A stretch of DNA of 64,000 nt from Linyphia triangularis. Its lineage: Eukaryota > Arthropoda > Arachnida > Araneae > Linyphiidae. Under the pieces are notes generated by a model. That model searched no databases and was not told the DNA's origin. It saw only the letters and a program-made list of their open reading frames with translations. The stretch lies in contig OZ021721.1 in the NCBI GenBank assembly GCA_963978545.1, positions 114,031,280-114,095,279 of the forward strand, written 5' to 3'. Shown here one piece after another: positions 13,622 to 25,000 of the stretch (positions within the stretch are counted from its first letter, which is position 1; each line of letters opens with the position of its first letter). Position numbers and translations under genes: made by a program.

Positions 13622-14050
13622 CAGTAAAACCCCGATTATCCGAGCCCCGGTTATCCGAGTTTCCGCTTTAACCGAGCCAGATAATATTTCTTTAATTTTT
13701 TTTACCCCTGATATTTTCCTTTGTCAAAACTAGTACCGGAAAAAATTGGTACTTGATCTCTCAAACACTCAAGAAAACAAAATGTTTACATTCCTTTTCA
13801 TTGTATGACACTGATCCTCCTTATCGCGTCGCTCAAGGTCTTAAGGCTTAAGTAAGAGAGAGAACTCTTTAAGCATTACTATATATTATTAATTGCATGT
13901 GGTTTACCTATAGTATAACATTTGTACTTGTCGAAACATACATTTAAACCGATACGATTTATTTTATTTTAAATTTTCGCTTTAACCGAGTTTTTCGGTT
14001 ATCCGAGTTGGTATTGGTCCACATTAACTCGGATAATCAGGACTCTACTG
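13622..14050. mobile_element. Tigger/pogo-type MITE, copy 1
   Basis: Terminal repeats CAGTAAAACCCCGATTATCC on the left and (reversed) CAGTAGAGTCCTGATTATCC on the right, flanked by TA on both sides. Its size is 429 bp. A second copy lies inverted at 60831-61262. Confidence 0.85.
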
Positions 14051-15104
14051 TATGCTTCACGGCATAGAAGTAAGTATTCCTCTGTTTACCCTGAAATGAT
14101 CATAAGATGATTAAAAAATGACAATATATTATGACCAAAATTTAATTGCATCATTTAATGTGTACAAAAAGACGTCATTTCATGACTCAAACAAATTTGC
14201 TTCATATGATAATAAAGGGTAATGTCTCTGCTAATGGGGAAAGGTAGGGTGGCGTGTTTTGTGAGAAGGAGGTGCTTTCCTCAAACTTAAGTTCAGCACA
14301 CATTTTATTTCAATTTGAAAATTATCTATGAGGAAGAAAAAATTTACAAATCGGAATCGTTGGTGCCACTTTTCAATTTGGTGTTTCAAACGGTGACTCG
14401 GTAAAATTGTAATTTAAGGCCGCTTCTGAATGTCTCATGTTGCATGTGATTTATCGAAGGAAATTTCCTACAAACGACGGGAAGAATAGAATAAAATTAG
14501 TAATAATATTTTAGTGCAGACGGGTAATAATAATGTTAAAATTACAAGCTGCGGATACCGCCCCTAAATAATTTAAATGGGCTGCACGGCGACCTACTAT
14601 CTCAACATATTGAGAGGGAAGGTTCTTCTCCTCCCCCTCTAAATCTACGGCTACATAGAAAAATCTTAGCAACGTCATTGCCCTCGGTTAAAAAAGTTAG
14701 ACAACTGAATTAACCAAATAAAAAGAAAATTAGAGTTTACGAAGGGAAAGTCATAAAAGCAGTTAAGATTACGAACGATAAACTAAAGTTCAGTTATTTA
14801 AGCTTAAAATATAGATTTCAATTATTTTAAGAATTCAAATGATTGGTTTGATAGTTTTAAAATGTGAATGTTTTCTCTAGTCATTGTTAGATTTCTTAAG
14901 AAAATTGCATGAAAAAAATGTTAAAACTACAGATATTATTATTGGAACTAAAATTAAATCATTTTAAAATGTAACTGTTTTTTATAGTTTGATGGCTTTT
15001 TAAAGAAACTCATTGAGGTTTCTAAGAAAACTGTAGAAAACAATAAGTTTAATTAAAAAAATACTAACTATTGCAAAGTATTTTTAGAAAATCTTGTAGG
15101 TTTA
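14051..15104. other. Gene-free AT-rich DNA
   Basis: Nothing recognisable on either strand. Confidence 0.5.
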
Positions 15105-15725
15105 TTAAAAATACCTTTACATACATAATGCATGTACTTTGGGAATACCTTTTTGTATATTTTAATTACCTCATCAACTATGTTTCTAAGATGTCTCCAT
15201 GCATATACCTGTGAACACCCTTGGGACAGAGATATTACAGAAACCTGCATGAGGTTTTATTCTGCATTGTTAACTAAGTAAAAATACCTTAATGGAATAC
15301 CTCTGGAAAAAAAACATTTAAAATACCTCCATATACCTTGAGACAAAGGTTTTATGGAAAACCTAAAAGGGGTTTTAATTTGCACCATTTAGTAGGTAAA
15401 AATACCTTAATCGAATACCTTTGAAATACCTTAAAAATACATCGGGAAAAAACCTTCTAAATACTTCTAAAACACCTTAAAAATACCTCGAGAAAAACCT
15501 TTTAAATACCTTAAAAATACCTAGAAATTCCTCTGAAAAGAAACCTTTAAAATACCTCCATATACCTTGCAAAACCTTGGGACAAAGGTATTATGGAAAA
15601 CCTATGGGAGGTTTTAATCTGCACCATTTAGTAGGTAAAAATACCTTAATTGAATACCTCTGAAATACCTTAAAAATACCTGGAGAAAAAACCTTTTAAA
15701 TACCTTAAAAATACCTTATTTTTTT
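15105..15725. repeat. ATACCT-rich tandem array
   Basis: The hexamer ATACCT occurs dozens of times, in higher-order units anchored by GGGACAAAGGTATTATGG and a block ending GTAGGTAAAAATACCTTAAT (near 15225, 15345 and 15590). The spacing is about 120 and 240 bp. It is not a simple microsatellite. Confidence 0.8.
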
Positions 15726-16784
15726 TAGTAAGGGCTATTAGTTCCATGGTTTTACCTCATGTATGGTTTTACCCTGTAAAATACAAAACACAAAACCAAG
15801 AAAAAAAAAATTACCTTTTTTTTTTTCAACAAAAGTAAGTATGTGGTGATATCCAATATTAAAAAATGTCTTACTTTTTCCCTAAAATGATTATAATGGG
15901 GGCTGATATCATTACTCTTCTCTCATAGATTTTGCGCCATAAAACCCAAATCAACCAAACAACTTTTCTTAGATAAATTTAGTGGTGCCATCTACTGAGT
16001 AAGAGAAAAAATAACGAGGCCAAATGAATTCTGAAATTTCTTTAATACTGAATACTGAATAATCACTAGTTTTTCAATTTATATCTTAAATTTATATTTT
16101 TAAATAATAATTACTTAAATCATTAAAGGAATTATAATTTTTCAAAACCAATTGCAGTTTTGCTTTATTTAGCAATTGGGTCGTTATAAAAATTGTGTAA
16201 TTCATATTTTTGTTAACGACCATAAAATTGCATTTCCCTCTATTTAAAAAAAAAAAAAAGTAAGAATGTGCGTAAAAGTAAGGATATTCTTGTAATTAAA
16301 TACACAAATTTCCTGGTGTTCTGATTTCTGTGAAGTTTTAAACATAAATAGCTTTTGCATTCTTATAGTCATTCCCAAAGCCAAAATGTTGAAATGTTAA
16401 TTAGTTTTTTTAATTAAATTTTAAAATTTGGTCGTAATGCTATTCCTAAAGGAAAGAGATTTCCCCCTTAAGCTCAACATCGTTATAATCTGAATAAATA
16501 CTTGAAATATTTATTTTTTTACATTGAAAATATATGGTTAAAATCTTTGAAATCTTCTCTTGAGGACGGTATAAAAATGTCCTTGGATGATAAAAAATTA
16601 ATTTGTTACAATTTTTTTAGTGTAAACTTACAATCAAATTAACCAAGCTAAAAATATCGCTCATTTTTCTCCGATACGTCATACGACATTGAAAAACATG
16701 TCGAAAGTGCTGGGGTTTGGGGTTTACAACTTATAGAGCTTAAAAGGATATTATGAATCACCCTGCATGAATTGTTGTTGTTGT
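15726..16784. other. Gene-free AT-rich DNA
   Basis: Poly-A near 16245-16260; nothing else recognised. Confidence 0.5.
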
Positions 16785-17060
16785 TTCTTATTCCACTTGA
16801 TCTAGAACATGTCTAGACCAAGTCCAAGAGACCGTACGCCCAAAGAAAGTCTCAAACCAGCGCAGGGTTTTTAAAGAGATCGCTCTTCTCCAAATCCAAA
16901 CAGGAAAGCAGATGGTCCGGTGAAGCTTGATGGGAAACACACTTGAGGCACACAGGGCCTTTGTCCCTGAACATATGCAAGTGTGCGAGTATGTCCGGTG
17001 ATGAGTCTGGTGATGGTGGTTTGTAATTTCCTGTCGCCCTTCAGGCGATTTCATCACAGG
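16785..17060 (-). pseudogene. Non-LTR retrotransposon C-terminal fragment
   Basis: In one minus-strand frame the fragment reads HLHMFRDKGPVCLKCVSHQA, then SPDHLLSCLDLEKSDLF. The Cys-Cys-His-Cys spacing and SPDHLLSC are typical of the region after the RNase H-like domain in arthropod non-LTR elements. It is short and isolated. Confidence 0.55.
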
Positions 17061-17493
17061 TCATTAGTCACATCAGGTCAGATCAGGTCATTAATTCACA
17101 TGAATTAATGTGTCGCATTAGATTCTTTGCAAAAGTTTTTGCAGTAATACACTGATTTCTTTTAGGCTGTAGGACTTCATACACTCCGTTTAAAAAATTA
17201 ATTTAAGCAAATGCTTTAGAAGAGTATTTTGCTACGCACATCGAATGGAACTTTCTGGCCTTCTCGTACAAAATTGATGATCGTACCCAAACAATAATAC
17301 GCGATACGGCAGTTGACGCAATTTGTTTTATATCCCCTTTCTCTCAAAAATTCTGATTTAAATTATAAACGCTCTAAGAGAAACTAATTATGGAGACATA
17401 TCTCTAAAATAATTTTTTTTTTTGAAAAATAACTGGAAGCATTCACAGTCGAAAACTTTAAAAAAAAAAAAAAAAAAAAAGAAGGAAACAGAC

Positions 17494-18496
17494 ACTTTTA
17501 CTGAGGCAACATTTTTATTAATTTTGGTTCTACAAAAGATAATCTGTACAACCTTAGATCAATTTCACAAAGTTCTCTCAAATGAGTTAGCACAATTGAT
17601 ACACGATATTTATCTGCAAATATATTATAAAACACTTGTGTATTTAATAAGGCCACAAGATGTCCGAGGTATTAGGTTGGGTTCTACGCAAAATATCTCC
17701 GGAATAAAAAGGACATTTCACATGGCACTTTCTGTATTTAAAATCTACTGGTGAGCGTTTATGCAGTTCAAATAAAAAAAAAAAATCAATTGATTACAAT
17801 TGAACAATATAAAATACAAAGTTTCTAAAAAATTAATTCAGTCTCTTTATGACACAGAATTTATTTTATAGTAGTTTTCGAAGAAGTATGGTAAATAACG
17901 CAAACTTTGTCAGTCATACTAGTGATATTGATTTTTTTAATGTTACTAAGTTGGTAAAGTGGCTTAAAGTCATCCCAGAATGTAGTCCTGAAACTATTAA
18001 CTTATTTTCTAAGCTTATTCAGAAAATAACTGATATTTCTCTGATTATGTTACACTGTAAGTTGCAATTTCTTGTACATACCTGAATGAAAAGCACGTGC
18101 TGAGTAAATGTGTGAAAATTCTGTCCATTTTGTTGTGAATGAGGGAAAATTGGTTTCGCATTTATTAGCTGTATTTTAAGAAAAATCCAATATCGATAAC
18201 TAATGGTAATAGTTGGATGAACTTTAGCCACCTTTATCGTCATAATTACTCAGTAAAATTAACAGTTATATATTAGTAACATATTGTAATTGTATAAGAT
18301 AATAGAATGCTAGAAAAAGAAATTTAAACAATTTAGAAAAATAAACGATATATTCCTTTTAAAGCATATTCCATAAACTTTTATAAAGATTTTTTAAAAT
18401 AATCTATGATCTCATGATTGTCTGATTATTTTGTAAAAGTATTATATATTATTTGTAGGCTCTACCTGGACGGTTGTCAATAATTACTTGACCTAA
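17494..18496 (+). other. Weak three-exon plus-strand candidate (3' end of an unknown gene or pseudogene)
   Basis: Three open segments join in consistent phase: about 17494-17750 (donor GTGAGC), 17872-18056 (acceptor TTTTATAG, donor GTAAGT) and 18459-18496 (acceptor ATTTGTAG, TAA stop). The introns would be 121 and 402 bp. The protein would include FHKVLSNELAQLIHDIYLQI, then DFFNVTKLVKWLKVIPECSP, and end CSTWTVVNNYLT. I do not recognise the family; the ending recalls, only weakly, the last membrane segment of arthropod gustatory receptors. No upstream exons were found. Confidence 0.3.
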
Positions 18497-20802
18497 ATAT
18501 TATGGGTTCTATTGATGGAAATGATAATGTTTCTCTTTGGGAAGGTTGATAAATGTTAATGTAAAAATAAACTCAATTTCACACTGAGTGCTTATCTAAA
18601 TTCAATTATCAATCAAAAAGGGTAACTTTAGGTTAGGAAAATGTGCGATGGAAAATTTATGTAGATATATATGTAAGTAGCTTAAAATCTGTTTTTAAAA
18701 AATTACTTGCAAACACTTAAAATCTAAAACCATTCAGCTATGAATGGTAAAAACTACTAAATTAAGATGTCTCGATTAAAACTAAATAATTTTTCTGAGT
18801 CTAATAATTTGGCCGAAACAAAACTTTGAGTGATTAATTGTTTGGCAGCTCGCTCATTGTTATCTCAATAAATGATTGTTTGAGACAAATTATAAATCCA
18901 TGTGTTTAATGTAAATTAATGAACAATTTGGTTTAAAATGATAAACGCTATATATTTATCATTACAGGTAAAAAAAATAATTAGATTTCAATGCATATCA
19001 TGAAACTAAAACTCAAATTAGGCTTGCATCCTTAAATAGTTGATATCGTCTGCTTTTACTTTCACAAATTAATTTTGCAAAATTTATTTCCCGAAATTTA
19101 ATTTTTAAAGTATATCATTGACTGTATAAAATACTTATTACTTTATACTAATTAATATATCCGAATTAAAATTAGAGTATAAGAACTCTGAACTAATATA
19201 TTTGGGAAACAAATTTGAATAATAAATATCGTCCAGCGCTACATTTTATAAAAAAATACAATAGGAAGTACTCTTGATAGTCAATTTGAAATAAAAAGTT
19301 AAATATACGAATTTTGTTACCTGTGGAATTGTGTACACACCCCTCACATTTTTAACAACGCGCAAAACATGTATAGCTCCGTAATTCATATTAATTTATT
19401 TTATAAGGTATATAAATAACAATGAATATAATATATATTGTATGTACATAAAGAATATTGTATGTATATTAACAAATCAAACACACTTTATAACACACAA
19501 ATTAATACAATTTAAGAAAAAATATAACACTTTTTTCGTTTTTATCTATAAGAATAAAAATTATTTCGTGTATTTAAACTTTATAAACCAATAAACTTTG
19601 AAAGCAATAGTAATATCACTACTTTTCTAGCTAATATGTATTAAAAAATAAGCATATTTTGTGCTTAATTTGTAATGCAATATTTATATATTCTTCAAAT
19701 CAACTATATTATTCAATTTCTAGTTCTTGATTAGAGTAAATTTACAGACATGTAGAGTAAATTTACAGACATGTTATGGTATGAGCAATAAGCATTTGAC
19801 AACATTAAAAAGTCACTCAAGTTGGTAATCTATTGGAGCATTCATTCACTTGAGCAATGAATGGGATGAGGTAAATTATCACAATCACTTTTAAATCATT
19901 TTATATACCAATTTGTTTCTGAAACAACTGTGGTTTAATACAGAAAATGTTTTCAAATATATATAGCAATTATATATCTTTTGATACATTTTGAATTTGT
20001 GAATTTGATGACATTTTTAATGAAAGAAGTTGACTTTTAATGGAGCAATTTAGTTTCTATGTTTTTTGGTAGCATTTTTCACTTTGTCTATTCATTACCA
20101 CAGGTGTCTATTCATTCTCCCATTAATTAGTACCAAAATTGTAATCATCAAAGGTCATACTTTGGGCCTACATTTGCAGCATCCAGGTTTGGTGTGTTGT
20201 ACGTTATCGCATATACAAATTTATTTGGCATAAATATAATGCAAAAAGTTATCTACTTTCAGTTTTTAAATGTATTGTTTTTATAAATTTATGACAGTTT
20301 AAATTTGCTTTATATCTCTATGATGGTTTGAATAGGTGTTATAAACCTAAGGTTATTTGAATTGGGCTGAAAACAATAATTTGAATTATGATTTTTTTTA
20401 CACTGTCTATTTAGTATGCATGTATCTCTATCTGATTGGATATATATTTATTATTAAAATAAATAAATTTAATTCTTTTTGCATTATTCCTAAACTACAA
20501 TTGTGTTTAATGCATAAATTAAAGTTTTTGTTTTAATAGCAAAGTGCTTCGCCAACGACATCCTCTTGTTTTAAACGAAGTATTCATATATATCTTTTGG
20601 TAACTAGCTGTACATTTTAAATAATACAAAGATGGAATATAATGGGATGGGATGGAATACAAAGATGAGAATGTACTTTCTAAATGTTGAAATAAAAGCA
20701 CATGTCAATCGCATTTGAAGAATAATATCAAATAATTATCCAATTTGGTACATATTGCAACAAAAAGTTACGTTCACTTGACATAATATATCCTACAAAA
20801 TA
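18497..20802. other. Gene-free AT-rich DNA
   Basis: The only repeat seen is a 20-bp direct duplication near 19734-19774. No coding signal. Confidence 0.55.
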
Positions 20803-21116
20803 CAGTATAGCATTAATTATCCGAAAAAGTTGAGGACTGAGGATATTCGGATAAGAGATTTTTTGGATAACCGATCATTTATGGAAAAAAAAAATTGTAC
20901 CAGTGTCATACAAGTACTATGAATCAGTGATATTAAACATAAAACTGTACATATTTTGTATAACAGGTTTTATAAATAATTTTACATAAATAAAATTGTA
21001 TTGAAGTAGGCTTAAATTTTAGAAAAAGAAATAAGAAATTTTGAATTTTCCAGATGGAATGGTTTATGTTACCGAGGTATTGTTTGATCGGTATTCGGAT
21101 ATTCGATGCTCTATTG
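20803..21116. mobile_element. Pogo-like MITE, 314 bp
   Basis: CAGTATAGCATTAATTATCC and (reversed) CAATAGAGCATCGAATATCC form inverted ends flanked by TA. It is related to, but distinct from, the 430-bp family. It lies about 350 bp downstream of the KY-like stop codon. Confidence 0.7.
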
Positions 21117-21465
21117 TATTCTAAATCAAAATATTATAAATCATAATTGATTTCACAAATATAATGAAATTCACCCCATAAGTACAAATCGTACAAATGT
21201 ACATTTACGTATGTACATATTTTAAAACAAACTTTGAAGGATGATCAATTCATTAAAGAAAATGTTCCAATCAATGGTAAATAAAATAGTTATCTCTTAA
21301 ATCTATCTGAATATTGCTCAAGGAAACAGTTGCAACATTCTTTTCCACATTGCCCAAAATTGACCACATTTTATAAAATAACAGCTCGCACCTATATAAG
21401 TTTAGATTCCAGATGACTAAGGCATCATTCATAAAAACAAGGCATTTTTCATTGTTTTCTAAACT

Positions 21466-22041
21466 TCACTTGAGGAAAGCGATCTTGATTTTTTTTTTGT
21501 CCTTTTTAGGTGGAGGTTCTTTAGGTTCTTCTTTTTCTGGGATCTTGACTTGTGGTGGGGGGAAATCTTCATCGTATACTTGTCGCGTGAATTTACAGTC
21601 AATGAGGTATGAGGCTATGAGGGGCAATCTCCACTTGCCCTTTTGCTTGGGCTTTGGCATGCCGAAAAGGAGGAACTTGTACATGCCAACCCTCTGTGGC
21701 GTGAAAGTAAAATTGACCCTGTTCTCTTTGTCCTCTCTCCTTATGATGTCCTTTGGGTCCATTTCGATACCTTCAATGTCCAGTAACTGGTAAGTGATGA
21801 GCATAACGTCTTTGACTTCTAGAATAAGTTTGCGTTTGCCACCCCAAGTCACTATCATTGGTCCACTTTGGTTCACCATTTTTATTCGGTAGTCGTAGAA
21901 ACACTGCGTAGGACCCCACGGCACTTCATTGCTAGGATAAGGCTGAATGTACTTCTTGGCGACAAGACAGTCAAGCAAGAATATGACTACGTTGTGCAAG
22001 TTGGTTTCTTCTTTCATCTCTCTTTCTGGTTTAGCGTAAAC
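21466..22041 (-). CDS. KY: KY-like gene, last coding exon 12
   Basis: 576 nt, residues 600-790 plus the stop. It begins VYAKPEREMKEETN, continues exon 11 in frame, and holds the second Ig-like module (FYDYRIKMV to YKFLLFGMPK). The end is a Lys/Pro/Glu-rich tail. The acceptor is TTTTGTTTCAG. I did not find an AATAAA close downstream. Confidence 0.92.
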   Translation of the reverse strand, partial: VYAKPEREMKEETNLHNVVIFLLDCLVAKKYIQPYPSNEVPWGPTQCFYDYRIKMVNQSGPMIVTWGGKRKLILEVKDVMLITYQLLDIEGIEMDPKDIIRREDKENRVNFTFTPQRVGMYKFLLFGMPKPKQKGKWRLPLIASYLIDCKFTRQVYDEDFPPPQVKIPEKEEPKEPPPKKDKKKIKIAFLK

Positions 22042-25000
22042 CTGAAACAAAAGTGATCAACGTCAGCGAAAATTTGAACTGATCGCTCAAGAAACGGTAT
22101 TTTCAATATTTAATCTCGTCTAAATTTATTGTTTTATTTCTTATTAAAGGTACAGGAACAGTAAGCAAAAAAATTCGAATGCAGGCTATATATTGTATTC
22201 TAATTGATGAAAAAAAAATAATATAAAAATACCGTTGTAATTCATGGAATATATTTCATTTAGTTATATATATATATATATTATTATAAGGAGTCATCGA
22301 TGCATTACAACTAAAACAAATGCTAAAATGTTCAATGGCAAACCCATAGTATTATTAAATATTGATATTTAACATCCAAAAAATGTGTAATTACAAAATT
22401 TTATAATTTTCCACTTAGTGGGTAGTAATTGAAAAGATGTCAAGGAAATGATAAATTAATGTTAAAAAGAAAAAATGTTTTTTTGCCATATATAGTTAAA
22501 TAATTAATATATTTTATTGATTTTTGTTTCGAATGATAGTTTGATAAAATACAAACTTAAGTATCATGCATATTTTACATTGAACAGTTTTTAATTAATT
22601 AATAATGAATTAATAATACAATTTTTAAATTTTTTGAAACCGAAACATAAATAAACATATACGTTTTTATTAGATTCATCGTAGTCGAAAATCCATCAGA
22701 ATATTTTTTCTTTCCAATTTGACGTTTGATTGTCAATATTTTAGCAAAAATGCAAAACAGCCTACTTTTAGGGACCGCATACTTGATTACATTTGAAATT
22801 AATTGTAGTTTAATTAAGGTTGTGAGGTAACTCTGGTTAAATACCCAGCGTTCGGCACTACATACATTCTGCTTTTAATAATTAATAGTTTAAAAAACTA
22901 AAAAAAAATACGCTTTAATAGAAAAGTGAACTAAAAAGTAGAAAATAATTTGAAATAAGTTTGAAATAAGAATAGAGTGATTAACAAGAAATATTTATTT
23001 TATTGTAAAAAAGCGTGGGGTGCTTGATGTCAATTGTTGAAAATATTTAATGACAGATATTGGTAAAACTAGAGCCATTATGAAAATATCTTTAAAAACA
23101 CCCCACGCTTTTTTACGATAAAATAAATATTTCTTGTTAATCACTCTATTCTTATTTCAAACTTATTTAAAATTATTTTCTACTTTTTAGTTCACTTTTC
23201 TATTAAAGCGTATTTTTCAGTTTTTTAAACTATTAATTATTTTCTACTTTTTAGTTTAGTTTTCTATTAAAGCGTGTTTTTTTAGTTTTTAAACTATTAA
23301 TTATTTTTTCTGTAAACTATAATTTTTTTTAGTTAGTGTACAAAACCCTCCAGTTGTTTCTGCCAATAGTCACATGCTTGTCTCAAATTTAAGTCATGTG
23401 TATGCCTTAGTACACGCCGTATTACTAGGCACAAAACACTACCTTGTCTATGAATATGAAAAATCACTAATCCTGAAGATCCTGGTAAGGATAATGGGAC
23501 TAAAAAAGACACGCTTTGTATAACCGTCGTTCAAACGACGAATCTTTCAAACGGCACACCAGGGTTCGATTCCGGAGAAGGTTGGTTGGTTGGAATTTAA
23601 CGCAGCAAGGGCAACACGAGCTAATCCTTGTGATAAAGCGACAAACTTATTGAATTATTGAATTGTCATCGGTCCTTAATAAGTATGCCAAATTTCGAGT
23701 TAATCCGACGTTTTGAAGGGGGTCAAAATCATGTTCAAAGATTCCGTTACATACTAACATACATACGTCTGAAGCTAATAAAAGCGTATTAAAAATGAGT
23801 AGAAACAACGCGAATTGTGTGTTCTATGTAAGTGCGTAAGACTTGAGCTAAGCTTCATTCATAGAATATTGGAAAATGATTTTTATTACAATTTGTTCCT
23901 AGTTGTGAGACTTCTCGCACGAAGGTATTAAGTATAATTTGGGCTGATTTTCAGGTAGTATCGTGTAAGAAATATCACGTTTTCTGCTGTCTTCTTTTGC
24001 TCTTTTTCTTCATAGGTTTATTAGTATAATTTGAATTTTGTTTAAAAGTAGTTTTCAATAAATTAAATGTCAGATTAACTTATAAAAGTGTTTCTTTTAA
24101 TATTTTAGAAAAAAGTAGACTAAAAACAGTTATAGGTTTAGCAGATCAGGATGAGTCTATTTTCGGATATGGGGGGAGGGGGAGGGAGTAAGTTATTTAT
24201 GGTCTTGCGTTCAGTGATTTCTTGAAATTTGATTCAATGCTATTGCTGGATATTTCAAAGAATTTGATTTACATTTCAATTTATTTGTTTTGTATTTAAT
24301 TGCAGTTATGTTTAGCCAACAGTGCAAATAATCATTGCAATAACAAAACAAAGCGAAAATTATAAAGTATATTTTTTACGATCAATTTTTGTATTTTTAA
24401 AAATTTTTCATCCCTGAATTTTTCCACCTTAGCTTATAGGCCCTATTGCCCACCTCTAAATCTCTATATGAAAGTATAAAGTGAAGTATTGGTTCACTTA
24501 CTGCACCATTTTAGCCATATACTCTCTTAATTGGGTGGAATTTCACGAATGAAAGATCAAAGTAAGTCATAAGTAGACAAGCATATTAAAAATTGTTGCC
24601 TCTAAATACTTTACCACTATAAAATCCAATATGCGTGGAGTCTCTCATTTGACTTAATATGTTGTATAGAGTACCTTGTTTGCCGTTCATTTCGGATTGC
24701 GGTTTTACCAATAAGTATAATTGATGATAATGCTGGTTGTTGAAGTATATAGTTAAAAATATTATAGAAATTTCAAATCGTACTTTGAAATAATATCGTC
24801 CTTCAACGGGAGGTGTAACGGCAAAGGATCCAACTAGCCTGTCTTCCTTAATTTGGCAGAAGACGTAGTTGTTCAATGCTGCATTTTCTATTTCATCTGC
24901 AGGATAAAGTTTGTATTTCCATCGCATTGGCTCGTGAGCAGCAATTTTCACTTCTTTATGCACCTAATTGGTAATGGAAAATGGGATTAAAAATAGTAAT

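Larger units (their letters stand above)
22042..24783 (-). other. Intron 11 of the KY-like gene
   Basis: Holds foldback A (22886-23316), a SINE-like fragment (23520-23790) and a short GGGACCGCATAC end at 22771 that resembles the end at 33858. Confidence 0.8.

Noticed and set aside
21413..21793. 126-codon plus-strand frame
   Set aside because: It is the antisense shadow of KY-like exon 12.
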